This document shows positions 27,698-37,636 of a stretch of 64,000 nt of DNA, piece by piece. Every line of letters starts with the position of its first letter. Position 1 is the stretch's first letter. The notes beneath the pieces were generated by a model. The model was not told the DNA's origin and made no database searches. It was given only the letters and a program-made list of their open reading frames with translations. The stretch is from Sphingomonas paeninsulae (lineage in GTDB: Bacteria; Pseudomonadota; Alphaproteobacteria; Sphingomonadales; Sphingomonadaceae): the NCBI RefSeq assembly GCF_003660165.1, contig NZ_CP032828.1, positions 186,001-250,000 on the forward strand, read 5' to 3'. A program made the position numbers and the translations under genes.

Positions 27698-29393
27698 CTA
27701 ATTCCTCGATTGTAGTTTGCCCCGTGCGATTATTTGCGCCTGAATTTCAGCAGCACCCTCGAAGATATTGAGAATTCGAGCATCGCACAGCACCCGGCTA
27801 ATCTCATATTCGAGGGCGTATCCGTTCCCACCGTGTATCTGCAGGCTCGAATCGGCATTCGACCAAGCTACGCGCGCAGCCAGCAGTTTGGCCATTCCTG
27901 CATCGATGTCGCAGCGCCGGCCCTTGTCCTTCTCTCGTGCAGCCGCATAGGTAAGCTCCCGGGCAAAAACATTCTCAACCAGCATCATCACCAGCTTATC
28001 GGAAACACGCGGGAATTCGATCAGAGACCGGCCAAACTGATTTCGTTCGATCGCATAGGCAAGTCCAAGCTCATACGCCCGCTGCGCTACCCCACCGCTC
28101 GAGCGGCTGTCTGAATTCGAGCGCCTTCGAAAGTCTGCATTAGCTGTCTGAAGCCTTGACCCTCAACGTTGCCGAGCAAAGTAGAATCCGAAGTGGGAAA
28201 ATCGCTGAATGCGAGCTCATACTCTCGCATACCGCGATAGCCGAGCACTTCGATTTCGCCGCCTTCCATCCCTTCTGCAGGAAACGGAGTGTGCTCGGTA
28301 CCTCGCGGCTTGGGCAATAGAAACATGCTCAGGCCGCCATGACCTGCAACCGCAGGGTCGGTGCGTGCGAGTAACGTCATTAAGTCGCTGCGGGCGGCGT
28401 GCGTTATCCAGGTTTTGCTGCCATCAATCACCCAACCTCCCCATCACAGCGGGTCGCTCGAGTGCGTAATCCACCAAGATCAGAGCCGTTGCCGGGTTCC
28501 GTAAAGACTGCGGTAGGAAGGACCTTACCAGAGGCGATTTTTGGAAGCCAATCCGATTTTTGGGTGGCTGTACCGGCTAGGCTGATGAGTTCACCCGCGA
28601 TCTCAGAGCGGGTTCCCAGCGATCCAGCGCCAATCCAGCCTCGGCTGAGCTCTTCTGTAACAATGCACATCACCAACTTGCCGAGTCCGAGACCGCCGAA
28701 CTCCGTGTCAATGCAGACACCGAATGTCCCGAGCGCCGCCATGTCCGCCACCACATCATCAGGAATAAGAGCGTTGGCAAGGTGCCAACCATGCGCGTGA
28801 GGCAAGATCCGCTCATCCGTAAAACGACGATACTCAGCCCGAATGGCATCGAGCGTTTCATCACCCAGTGTTTCGGTGACCGTTCCGCCAGCGCGGATCA
28901 TCGCAATCAAGGTCTTCCGGGTTTCAACGGTGTTGCCCTGAAGGAAAAACCAGTCAACTGCTTGAACTGTCCTAAGTTGGTCGGCGGCATTTCGTATCCC
29001 GAGATCCTCAGGTCGTACCATCTCGCTCTGGCTCATCGCCACGCCGCCGACTAGCTGCGCTAAATATTCGCCAATACCGATACGGACGACAAGCGCATCA
29101 AACTCGGAAAATAGATCGCCCTCATACAGCCTGTTTGCCCAGTGTGCCATCGTGGACAGCGCTTCGACAGTAGACTGAATCCAAGCATAGCCATGTACCA
29201 TTCGCTGTTGGCTATCCATCAGCTCACCGACAGGCGCGCCGTCGGGACATACCGCCCGTCGAACGCTCTCGAGCGCCGCATCGGCAAAAACTTCTGCTGC
29301 CTCAGCAGCAGAACAGGCCATATCAACGACGTCCGATTTGGTTAGTCCATCTTCGGCGACGAAAAGAGCTGAACGCACTTGGGTATCCCCCAT
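27698..29393 (-). pseudogene. mcd: (2S)-methylsuccinyl-CoA dehydrogenase (Mcd) homologue with two frameshifts
   Basis: Joining three frames gives about 565 residues, the length of Mcd with its extra N-terminal domain (about 155 residues) before an acyl-CoA dehydrogenase core. Segments such as [77 protein letters not shown] and [13 protein letters not shown] match the Mcd group as I recall it from the ethylmalonyl-CoA pathway. Mcd oxidises (2S)-methylsuccinyl-CoA to mesaconyl-C1-CoA and passes electrons to ETF. One base seems missing at about 28432 (Trp codon of EVWVIDG) and one at about 28095 in a GGGG run (AVG to VAQRAYELG). Sequence on both sides of each break is well preserved, so these may be assembly errors. 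Confidence 0.8.
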
Positions 29394-29558
29394 CCATAAG
29401 TCACTCCCGTTGCAGCAAGCGTGTAGCCCATTGGCGCGCTTACAGACAAACGAGATCTAAGCTGTGTTCTATATGGCATAACGCCTTACATATGCAACTT
29501 CGTAGGATATCTTTGCTTTTCTGTTAATACCTGTCGGGGATGCTACCCAAAGATGGCG

Positions 29559-29576
29559 TTTCGCCCTAGCGCGAAA
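29559..29576. promoter_or_regulatory. Candidate operator between mcd and GntR gene
   Basis: TTTCGC, six bases, then GCGAAA form an inverted repeat in the divergent region between the mcd start (29393) and the regulator start (29777). FCD-type GntR proteins bind short inverted repeats, and this is the clearest one seen. No direct evidence links it to the regulator. Confidence 0.25.
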
Positions 29577-29776
29577 TCGCAGCTTAGAGATGGGAATTTC
29601 CTGTTCGCAACGAGCAAGTGTGCGATCGAAATGATAAAAGCTACCTGAACGGGCAAGAGATGAGCGACAACTGCGAAGTCTCCCCGGTCTGGCATCTCGG
29701 CGAGGATCGTTCTACACCTGTCTAATCTGTTTGTTCAACGTGATTAAAGAATGCGATAACGGGAAGATGTTGCTGT

Positions 29777-30592
29777 ATGTCGATGGTAAAAGACGCCGCG
29801 CGCAGAGTAAATATTTTGGATGAAGAATGGTCGGTCTCTTCCTCTACGGTTCGGTTGCCCAAGACCGCGGAGCTTGTCGCGGGACGCATCCGAAAGCGAA
29901 TCATCCGGGGTGAGCTAAACGAGGGCGATTTTTTGCCCCCCGAAAATCAGCTAATGGCGTCATTTGCGGTTTCCCGACCGACGCTACGGGAAGCTTTGCG
30001 GATACTTGAATCCGAAAATTTCATTAGCGTGATGCGCGGCTCGCGAAGTGGTGCCAGAGTTCATCGGCCGCCGGTAGAGAACGCCGCCAGATACGCTGGA
30101 TTTTTGCTGCAGATCGAAGGCACGACGGTTGCCGATGTGTATGAGGCTCGTCTTGCGATCGAGCCCTATGTGGTCAGCAAACTGGCTCGCTCTCAACCGG
30201 ACGGCGCGACAGACCGTCTACGCGCAGAGGTTGGGCGGCTGCGCAAGATGGTCGATGACCGTCGATATTTGGAGTTCATGGTGGCGATTGCTGAATTCCA
30301 CCGCCTTCTGGTGGAAGTTAGCGGACTGAAGACATTATTACTTCTTACAAGTATCCTTCAAGAAACCGTTGCGCGCTATCAGGTAAAGTTTTTCGAAATA
30401 CACGAACTACCAGAGGAGCTCCAGCGCCAACGTGCTTCTTCGGGACTTCGATCTTTTGATAAAGTCATAACGCTGATTGACGCAGGAGAGGCTCGCGCAG
30501 CGGAAGCGCATTGGCATCTGCATCTGGTGAATGCAAATCTGGCCTGGGTTCCCGCTGGACTTAAAGCGAAAGTTGTCGATGTTCTTGACTGA
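29777..30592 (+). CDS. GntR-family regulator, FadR/FCD type
   Basis: 271 residues. The winged-helix domain (LVAGRIRKRIIRGELNEGDFLPPENQLMASFAVSRPTLREALRILES) is followed by an all-helical FCD ligand-binding domain (VYEARLAIEPYV, then EFHRLLVEVSGLKTL and HWHLHL with metal-binding His). It is divergent from mcd, so control of the methylsuccinyl/mesaconyl block is likely, with an acid or acyl-CoA as effector. It has an N-terminal extension of about 25 residues before the DNA-binding domain. Confidence 0.9.
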   Translation: MSMVKDAARRVNILDEEWSVSSSTVRLPKTAELVAGRIRKRIIRGELNEGDFLPPENQLMASFAVSRPTLREALRILESENFISVMRGSRSGARVHRPPVENAARYAGFLLQIEGTTVADVYEARLAIEPYVVSKLARSQPDGATDRLRAEVGRLRKMVDDRRYLEFMVAIAEFHRLLVEVSGLKTLLLLTSILQETVARYQVKFFEIHELPEELQRQRASSGLRSFDKVITLIDAGEARAAEAHWHLHLVNANLAWVPAGLKAKVVDVLD

Positions 30593-30808
30593 CTTAGCAA
30601 CTTCTTTGATGAAGCCCTTTTCGTAACTCGAGCCAAGTTGCCAGTGTTCGAGATCGCAGCCTCGCTGGTGCATGTATGGGTCACGTAGCGAGCGCTCGGA
30701 TGAAGCGTTAGCCGTGTGTTTGGTAGCGTCTGATCAGGGTGGTCGGACGATCGCGCAGAACACACGACGGCCCGACCCACGCATGCCATCTACAACCCGG
30801 CCGCACGA

Positions 30809-31690
30809 TCAATGAAACTCTGGTTCGACCCAAGAGGGAAAAATATCTGGCAACCCATCGGATACCTTCCCAGGAAAATGGGGTTTTCGCTTTTCGAGGA
30901 ATGAGGCAATCCCCTCCTTTGTATCGGCGGTCGGGCCGCGGAAATGAACAGCTCGGCTATCAGCCATGTGAGCCGCCATCGGATGGGCTGCGCCGGCTAG
31001 CCGCCAAAGTAGCTGACGAGTCAATGCCACCGAAATCGGAGACGTGTTGTCGACGATTTCCCGTGCGATTTCGCGAGCTGCTGGCATAAGATCATCTGGC
31101 TCGTGAAGCGAGCGGACGAGGCCACGGTCGCGAGCTTCGACCGCGGAGATCTGCCGACCAGTAAAACACCATTCCAAAGCTGTCGGCAGGCCCACAATGT
31201 GCGGTAGAAACCAGGTCGAGCCCGCTTCCGGCACTATACCCCGCCGCGTGAAGGGAAATGCGTATTTGGCCGTCGTGCTCGCGAGACGGATGTCCATCGC
31301 CGTCTGTAACGTTGCCCCAATGCCAGCAGCTGCACCATTCACTGCCGCAATGATCGGCTTCAGACTGTTGAATAACCGCAATGACATCCAGCCGCCCCAA
31401 TCACGGTATATGCCATTAACCATCAGCCGTTCGCGGTCTCTGCCTTGGCTCGCATAATCAAACGTCGCGGCGCCCTGCGACAGATCGGCACCAGCACAGA
31501 ATGCCCGATTCCCGGCACCAGTAATGATCACGACGCGAACATCATCGTCTGCATCTGTCGCATCGATTGCGGCGACGAATTCAAGCATAGTATCGATCGA
31601 AAACGTATTCATCTTGTCAGGACGGTTGAGCGTAATCGTTGCGATCCCATCGGACGTCTCGTAAACGATATTATTGAACGTTGATGTCAT
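30809..31690 (-). CDS. Enoyl-CoA hydratase/isomerase (crotonase family)
   Basis: 293 residues. TLNRPDKMNTFS near the start, AFCAGADLSQGA for the oxyanion hole, NGAAAGIGATLQTAMDIRLAS, and FTRRGIVPEAGSTWFLPHIVG with the second Glu. The first canonical catalytic Glu (in GGGxEL) is not there (GIGATL), as in isomerase-like crotonases. It probably forms a unit with the amidohydrolase at 31733 and mct, all on the minus strand. The precise reaction is not clear. Confidence 0.88.
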   Translation of the reverse strand: MTSTFNNIVYETSDGIATITLNRPDKMNTFSIDTMLEFVAAIDATDADDDVRVVIITGAGNRAFCAGADLSQGAATFDYASQGRDRERLMVNGIYRDWGGWMSLRLFNSLKPIIAAVNGAAAGIGATLQTAMDIRLASTTAKYAFPFTRRGIVPEAGSTWFLPHIVGLPTALEWCFTGRQISAVEARDRGLVRSLHEPDDLMPAAREIAREIVDNTSPISVALTRQLLWRLAGAAHPMAAHMADSRAVHFRGPTADTKEGIASFLEKRKPHFPGKVSDGLPDIFPSWVEPEFH

Positions 31691-31732
31691 TAATCACTCC
31701 AGACATGGTTTATTCAGTACCAAATCAAAAAT

Positions 31733-32602
31733 TTAAATTCGATAGACACGTTCGGCTGTACCGCCGAAAACGTCGGCCTGCTCAGCGTCACTGAGCCCTG
31801 CTACCGCCTTCTCGAATGTGGCAAGAAGGCCTTCGAACTCGCCATAAAGCTGTTCAACAGGAAAGTTGCTTGCGAACATGCAGCGTTGTGGCCCAAACAA
31901 ATCCAAGCAATACTCCCAGTATCGGCTGAAAGCTTCCGAATCCGTGCGATGAAAGGTCATGCCCAAGCCGGAAAGCTTGCATATCGTTCCGGGCACCGCT
32001 GCGAATTCAGCGATCTCGTTTTTCCACTCGGCAAAATGATCACGGTCTGTCTGCAGCGGCCAGCCTGTATGCTCGATGATAAACGTAAGATCAGGGTGAC
32101 GCGCCGCAGCGACCGCAGCCCGCGCAATTCCGCCCCCTGGGTGCGCCACTGCGTCATACACAAGCTTTCGCTCACTCAACAATGACAGGAGATTTTGACC
32201 TTCAGGACTTGAATAATCGATTTCCTGTAACAGTCGGATGCCCCGATATAGAGGTGTAGTCATCTGGTCATCAAGGATCGCCTCGATCTTGGATATTGGC
32301 TGTGTGGAATCGAGCGTACCAATGATGGCCTTTAAACCCCCATGCGATTGCGCAATTTCAGCCAGCCAATGAGTCTCCTGATAGGCGCTTTGCGGTGTTG
32401 CCGTTGCAGAAACGTGTATAAATTTCTCGACGCTGACCCCGGAAAGCGCGCTATAATAGTCCTCAATGGAAAATACTTGCGGCCAACGGGAAACATCACC
32501 CAGACCGAAATTATTGTCCGGGGTTGGGAAGTGGTACCAGCCCTTAGTTACGTCCCAGAGATGCATATGAGGGTCGACAAATTTTCTTTTTTCCAATTGC
32601 AT
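31733..32602 (-). CDS. Amidohydrolase-2 family TIM-barrel hydrolase, possible lactonase
   Basis: 289 residues. The start FVDPHMHLWDVTKGWYHFP holds the H-x-H of the amidohydrolase superfamily. HTGWPL near position 195 and FASNFPVEQLYG near the end match the group with 2-pyrone-4,6-dicarboxylate lactonase and L-fuconolactonase. Such enzymes open lactones. It is 42 bp downstream-side of the crotonase gene and next to mct, so it could hydrolyse a lactone formed upstream, for example by a Baeyer-Villiger enzyme. Substrate is inference. Confidence 0.82.
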   Translation of the reverse strand: MQLEKRKFVDPHMHLWDVTKGWYHFPTPDNNFGLGDVSRWPQVFSIEDYYSALSGVSVEKFIHVSATATPQSAYQETHWLAEIAQSHGGLKAIIGTLDSTQPISKIEAILDDQMTTPLYRGIRLLQEIDYSSPEGQNLLSLLSERKLVYDAVAHPGGGIARAAVAAARHPDLTFIIEHTGWPLQTDRDHFAEWKNEIAEFAAVPGTICKLSGLGMTFHRTDSEAFSRYWEYCLDLFGPQRCMFASNFPVEQLYGEFEGLLATFEKAVAGLSDAEQADVFGGTAERVYRI

Positions 32603-32761
32603 TGCCTAACCCTCAAAACCGCCGATATGAGCGCGCCGCCACTTATATAACCTACACAGCGATCTGGCGCTAGTCTTGTCTACGGACATTTTCAACGTGC
32701 TGGAAAAGACATCGGGAATCGCGGCGGGCCCTTCCCCGAACAACCAGCGGGATTATACTGC

Positions 32762-33990
32762 TCAATAGGGTGCCACGGCGGACTCAACGATTCTTCTGTC
32801 GTGGAGACTCGCAATTTCGCCTGCGCCTAGTCCGAGCAATTCCGCCAGAACTTCTTCGGTATGCTCGCCTAAAAAAGGCGCTCGAACGGGATTGCCACGG
32901 TTAGACTGGCAAAACGTGCCAGGTGCGCCTGGTACGGGATAGGTGAACCCGCTTGGTTGCCGGATCTCAGCAAACAACGGGTTGTCACGAACCAATGCTG
33001 GATCTGCAATAGCCTCGCCAACGGTTTGATAAGGCCCCCAGCACACACCATGCGCGCTAAACGCGGGGGCGAGATCATCGGTGGTCCGTGCTCCAATCGC
33101 CATCTCGACAAGAGGGATTAGCACGTCGCGATGCCTGAACCGCAACCCTTCATCGCTCGCAAAGCTGAGCCCCAGGCGGGTTTCAATCTGAGCTACAGCT
33201 TCCTCAATCGCCAGCACGCTAATGAGCCCGCTCCAATGCCGCGGCGTCAATGCCATCACCATTATCCGCTTCCCTTCAAGCGTGATGAAATCACGACCAA
33301 AGGCACCGAAAACGTCGTTGCCCAGCCGAGGACGCTCGGTGCCGAACTCAAGAAATTCTGCAAACTGCCCAAGGTTTGCCACAGAAGACGCGGCAATATC
33401 GGCAAGCGGCACGCGCACCTCCTGCCCTTCCCGGTTCTCTGACGATGCCTCTCGGCCGCTAAAACCGTGAATGCAGCATATGCACCGGTCAGTAAGTCCC
33501 AGGCGGGGAGGACATGATTGACCGGTTCATTCCCCAACGAAGGCGGGCCTGTCAGATACGGGATGCCAACAGCAGAATTGACGGTATAATCGAGCGCAGC
33601 CGAGCCGTTTGCCGTGCCTGTTACCCTGATCGTTATAAGATCCGGGCAAAGGCGCGCTAATTTATCATGCGAAAGAAAGCCCTCGGTCGGATAGTTTGTG
33701 AGGAAAATCCGGCCGCGCGGGTCGGGCGATGTGGCGATCCTCGCTGCGAGTTCCCGCCCCTCGGCCGAACTTAAATCAATTGCGACTGATTTTTTCCCCT
33801 TGTTGAGACCTTCCCAGTAGAAGCTGTCGCGTCCAGCGGAAACCGGCCAGCGCCGATAGTCTGGCCCGCCGCCAATCATATCAAACCTGATGACTTCAGC
33901 ACCGAGCTGAGCGAGATACATCCCTCCGAGTGGAGCGGCGACGAATGACGACCCCTCCACTACGCGTAGGTCAGACAAAATCTTATACAT
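32762..33990 (-). pseudogene. mct: 2-methylfumaryl-CoA isomerase (mesaconyl-CoA C1-C4 transferase, Mct) homologue with one frameshift
   Basis: Joined, about 409 residues of CaiB/BaiF fold. The start LRVVEGSSFVAAPLGGM, then FDMIGGGPDYRRWPV, GLNKGKKSVAIDL, NHVLPAWDLLTG (with the catalytic Asp), GNDVFGAFGRDF and GPYQTV closely follow the Mct sequence I recall from the 3-hydroxypropionate bi-cycle. Mct moves CoA within mesaconyl-CoA from C1 to C4. One base appears missing at about 33434, where GKGQEVRVPL is expected but the N-terminal frame reads GKGRRCAC; the C-terminal frame then continues with VPLADIAASSVANLGQFAEF. Both halves are otherwise intact, so an assembly error is as likely as inactivation. 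Confidence 0.8.
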
Positions 33991-34378
33991 AGCTGCCCTT
34001 TTTCAAAAGTTTTGCGCAATAATCTGACGTATAGGCTGCTTTTGGATTGGCACCGTCAACCTCGCGGCATCGACGCGCATTAAACGATGGAGCTCACCCG
34101 CGCTCTCGCCACTCAACGCCTCCGTATTTGCGGCGCCATTTCTTGGACCACAGATAGCATCCTGTCTATCCATGTCGAATTTCTCGCATGATTGGCCTTG
34201 GCGACAGTGGAAAGCTTAGTAAGACATTCGCGAGAAGTTCGTAACGCACATCCACGTAGCATACTAGGTTGTATGTCTTGAAGTTTGTGGTTACTGGTTC
34301 AGCAGATGACGAATCACGAGTAGCCGCAACGGCGGATCTTGAGTGCGTCGATCGCAGTTATTGAAGGAGCAAAGCTCT
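33991..34378. other. Divergent intergenic region upstream of mct and the D-specific beta-oxidation operon
   Basis: About 390 bases with no recognisable reading frame. Promoters for both directions should lie here. An AAGGAG ribosome site at 34364-34369 belongs to the SDR gene. Confidence 0.4.
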
Positions 34379-35293
34379 ATGAGCTTTATGTTGCGTGACC
34401 GTGTTGTAGTCGTTACCGGCGCAGGCCGCGGTATTGGCAGAGAAATCGCCCTGCTTTGTGCACAGGAAGGCGCTGCGGTCGTCGTCAATGATTTCGGCGG
34501 CTCTGCCGAAGGAGAAGGCGGCGACACTAATCCCGCCCGCGACGTCGTAAATGAAATTGTTGCCGCGGGCGGAAAAGCGGTCGCCAATCTGGCGAGCGTG
34601 TCGGACCCGGCCGGCGCGACTTCGATCATAGAGGATGCAGTCAAGCATTTTGGTCGGATCGATGCGGTCGTGAACAATGCCGGAATCTTGCGTGATCGAA
34701 TCTTTCACAAGATGAGCGAGGTCGATTGGCGCGCTGTGCTCGAGACGAACCTTTACGGCCCGTTCCTCGTCTCAAAGGCTGCGGCGCCGTATTTCAAGGA
34801 GCAGAAAAGTGGATCATTCGTTCATTTCTCGTCCGCGTCCGGGCTGATCGGTAACTTTGGGCAGGCAAATTATAATTCAGCCAAAATGGGAATAGTGGGC
34901 CTGTCAAATTCGATTGCACTCGATATGGAGCGTTTTGGTGTACGCTCCAACTGCATCGCGCCGTTTGCATGGAGCCGCCTGACGGCGACAATTCCGGCAG
35001 AAACTGACGCCGAAAAATTGCGAGTGGAACGGCTGAAGACGATGACAGCGGCCAAGATAGCGCCTTTGGTCGTTTGCCTGGCTAGCGATTCAGCGCACTG
35101 CGTGACGGGCCAGATCTTCGCAGTTCGGAAGAATGAGATTTTCCTGTTCAGCGTACCGCGCCCAATCCGGTCTATGCATCGCTCCGATGGTTGGACGGCG
35201 GAAACGGTCGCTAGTGATCTTATACCGGCGTTTCGGTCCAGCTTTCACCCATTGGAGCGGTCTGCTGACGTGTTCTGTTGGGACCCGGTGTAG
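34379..35293 (+). CDS. SDR of peroxisomal MFE-2 type, probable (3R)-hydroxyacyl-CoA dehydrogenase
   Basis: 304 residues. The Rossmann motif TGAGRGIG, then VVNDFGGSAEG, NNAGILRDRIFHKM, catalytic Ser in HFSSASG and YNSAKMG with Tyr and Lys. The long C-terminal tail (IAPFAWSRLT, IFAVRKNEIFLFS, SVPRPIRSMHRSDGWTAETV) is particular to the dehydrogenase unit of MFE-2-type enzymes. The ATG at 34379 has AAGGAG nine bases upstream. It begins a four-gene operon with hydratase 2, an HMG-CoA-synthase-like protein and a thiolase, which together give D-specific beta-oxidation. The class is common in steroid and branched-acid degradation. Confidence 0.88.
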   Translation: MSFMLRDRVVVVTGAGRGIGREIALLCAQEGAAVVVNDFGGSAEGEGGDTNPARDVVNEIVAAGGKAVANLASVSDPAGATSIIEDAVKHFGRIDAVVNNAGILRDRIFHKMSEVDWRAVLETNLYGPFLVSKAAAPYFKEQKSGSFVHFSSASGLIGNFGQANYNSAKMGIVGLSNSIALDMERFGVRSNCIAPFAWSRLTATIPAETDAEKLRVERLKTMTAAKIAPLVVCLASDSAHCVTGQIFAVRKNEIFLFSVPRPIRSMHRSDGWTAETVASDLIPAFRSSFHPLERSADVFCWDPV

Positions 35294-35303
35294 GGTGGCC
35301 TCA

Positions 35304-36164
35304 ATGCCATTTAATTATGAGAAGGTCATCAATCTTCGCCGGGAGCTGGAGCAGTCCTACACCGCCCGCGATACAATGCTTTACGCTCTTGGCATCGGCG
35401 CTGGCATAGATGCGCAAACGCCGGCCCAGCTGCGATACGTCTACGAGAATGCACTGCAGGCGTTTCCGAGCATGTCGACGGTGATGGCTGCGCCCGGATT
35501 TTGGCAGCAGGAGCCGGAATTTGGCATTGACTGGGCAAAGGTTTTGCATGGCGAACAGTCGGTCGTCATGCACAAGCCGCTGCCGGTTGAAGGCAAAGTG
35601 GCGGCGGTTCTCACCGTAGATTCGATCTACGACAAGGGTGAAGGGCGCGGCGCCCTGCTTTACTCGACGCGCGAAGTCTACGATCGGTCAAATGGCGACC
35701 TGCTCGCCACGGTGCGCCAAGGCTCGTTTCTACGCGGCAATGGCGGACAGGGCGGATTGAGTTCAGGAGCACCGAAACCGCATGAATTGCCGGTGGATCG
35801 GAAGCCGGATATAACTCTCACCCTTCAAACGCGGCCCGAGCAAGCGCTCCTTTATCGCCTCTCGGGCGACTATAATCCGCTTCACGCCGATCCGCTCGTT
35901 GCCATTCGCTCTGGGTTCCTCAGGCCGCTTCTTCATGGGCTGGCTACTTATGGGGTGGTGTGCCGCGCCTTGCTCGAAGCGTTGTGTGACAATGACGCGA
36001 CGCGGATGAAGCGCCTCGACGTGCGTTTTACCAGTCCGGTCTATCCGGGCGACTCCATCACCACTGACATCTGGAAACAGGGCGACGGAAAGGCGAGCTT
36101 CCGAGCACGTGTTGCCGAGCGCGATGTCTTGATAATCAACAATGGCTATGCCGAATATAGGTGA
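35304..36164 (+). CDS. MaoC-family enoyl-CoA hydratase 2
   Basis: 286 residues, double hot-dog fold. The hydratase-2 motif is GDYNPLHADP with the catalytic Asp and His, followed by GFLRPLLHGLATYG. The N-terminal half (ALGIGAG, FWQQEPEFGIDW, LHGEQSVVMHKPLP) is the usual non-catalytic repeat. It hydrates trans-2-enoyl-CoA to the (3R)-hydroxy form, matching the stereochemistry of the SDR just upstream. The frame extends to 35133 inside the SDR gene, but the ATG at 35304 starts the family-like sequence. Confidence 0.92.
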   Translation: MPFNYEKVINLRRELEQSYTARDTMLYALGIGAGIDAQTPAQLRYVYENALQAFPSMSTVMAAPGFWQQEPEFGIDWAKVLHGEQSVVMHKPLPVEGKVAAVLTVDSIYDKGEGRGALLYSTREVYDRSNGDLLATVRQGSFLRGNGGQGGLSSGAPKPHELPVDRKPDITLTLQTRPEQALLYRLSGDYNPLHADPLVAIRSGFLRPLLHGLATYGVVCRALLEALCDNDATRMKRLDVRFTSPVYPGDSITTDIWKQGDGKASFRARVAERDVLIINNGYAEYR

Positions 36165-36177
36165 ATTTGATGTGACT

Positions 36178-37623
36178 ATGACTGGTATTCTTGCTTATGG
36201 CGCTTACGTTCCCCGCCTGCGGCTGCAGCGTTCGGTCGTCGCTGCCGCGCACGCCTGGTTCAATCCGGCGCTTAAAGGGCTCGGAAAAGGCGAGCGCGCG
36301 ATGGCCAATTGGGATGAGGACGTCATCACCATGGCGGTCGAGGCGAGCCGCGACTGTCTGACCGGACTCGATCGCGCCGTGATCGAGTCCGTTTCCCTCG
36401 CTTCCACTAGCGCACCAAATGCTGACCGACAAAACGCCGGCATCGTGAAGGAAGCACTCAATCTTGCGGATACGACTGGCTCGTTCGATCTGTCGGGCGG
36501 GCAGCGCGCCGGAACGTCCTCTTTGATCCAGGCTCTCGCCGCCGGGCCCAGACAGGTCACGCTTTGTGTGGCGTCGGAACGGCGCAAGTCAAAAGCAGGG
36601 TCCGAGGCTGAACTGAACAACGGTGATGCGGCGGCCGCTCTGCTCGTTGGTTCGGGGGATGTGGTAGCGCGGTTTATGGGATCGCACAGCGTCAGCGTCG
36701 ATTTCGTCGACCATTTCCGTGCCGCGAATAAAGAATTTGATTACACGTGGGAAAGCCGTTGGATCCGCGATGAAGGGTATGCGAAGATCATCAGTGGGGC
36801 TGTGAAGCAGGCGCTCGACAAATTCCAACTTAATCCGGCAGAGATCGATCACCTGATCGTACCGATTACTCTTCGCGGCGTGGCGGATGGGATCGCCAAG
36901 AAAGTCGGCATAAGGCCTGAAGCGGTTTGCGGCACCTTGGCAGGCACTGTCGGCGAGGCTGGAGCGGCACATGCTTCCCTGATGCTTGTCGCCGCGCTTG
37001 AAGTCGCCAAGCCGGGCGAGCGGATTTTGGTGACGGGATTCGGGCAAGGCTGCGATATCATCATCCTGGAGGTCACCGAGGCGATCGCCAAGCTGCCGCC
37101 ACGGAAAGCTACAAGCGGCTGGCTCGCGCGTCGCCAGCCGGAAACAAATTACCTTAAATATCTGTCTTTCAATGGTCTACTTGATATGGACAAGGGCATG
37201 CGCGGTGAGGCCGACTTCAAGCAACCGCTTACGGCACTTTATCGTAATCGCAAGACTGTGTTAGGCTTGGTCGGCGGCCGCTGCACTAAAACGGGCACAG
37301 TGCAATTTCCCAAAACAGACATTAGCGTCAATCCTAACGATCCGACCATTGGTACGCAGGAAGATTATCCTCTGGCGGATCGTGCCGCGCGGATCCTGAC
37401 ATATACGGCAGACAATTTGACCTATTCGCCTGATCCGCCAGCTTATTACGGCATGATCGAATTCGAGGAGGGTGGCCGCATGATGGCCGAATTCACGGAC
37501 GCGGATCCCGAGTCGGTGGAAGTTGGTCGAAACGTTGATTTGGTCTTCCGGATAAAAAGTGTCGACGATTTGCGCGGCTTTACCAAGTATTTCTGGAAAG
37601 CCGTTCCGGTGAAACAATTATAA
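36178..37623 (+). CDS. HMG-CoA-synthase-like thiolase-fold protein without the usual Cys
   Basis: 481 residues. The opening ILAYGAYVPRLRLQR, the DVITMAVEASRDCL helix and the C-terminal OB-like part (PPAYYGMIEFEEGGRMMAEFTD ... RGFTKYFWKAVP) mark the HMG-CoA synthase-like family with a DUF35-type tail. At the nucleophile position, where synthases have Cys before Y-G-G-T, this protein reads SGGQRAGT (Q109), so condensation by the usual mechanism is unlikely. Such proteins are found as partners of SCPx-like thiolases. ATG 36178 follows the hydratase stop by 13 bp; starts at 36142 or 36148 would overlap it. Probably a scaffold or regulatory subunit of the thiolase, by inference. Confidence 0.75.
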   Translation: MTGILAYGAYVPRLRLQRSVVAAAHAWFNPALKGLGKGERAMANWDEDVITMAVEASRDCLTGLDRAVIESVSLASTSAPNADRQNAGIVKEALNLADTTGSFDLSGGQRAGTSSLIQALAAGPRQVTLCVASERRKSKAGSEAELNNGDAAAALLVGSGDVVARFMGSHSVSVDFVDHFRAANKEFDYTWESRWIRDEGYAKIISGAVKQALDKFQLNPAEIDHLIVPITLRGVADGIAKKVGIRPEAVCGTLAGTVGEAGAAHASLMLVAALEVAKPGERILVTGFGQGCDIIILEVTEAIAKLPPRKATSGWLARRQPETNYLKYLSFNGLLDMDKGMRGEADFKQPLTALYRNRKTVLGLVGGRCTKTGTVQFPKTDISVNPNDPTIGTQEDYPLADRAARILTYTADNLTYSPDPPAYYGMIEFEEGGRMMAEFTDADPESVEVGRNVDLVFRIKSVDDLRGFTKYFWKAVPVKQL

Positions 37624-37636
37624 AGGAGTTCGTTAC

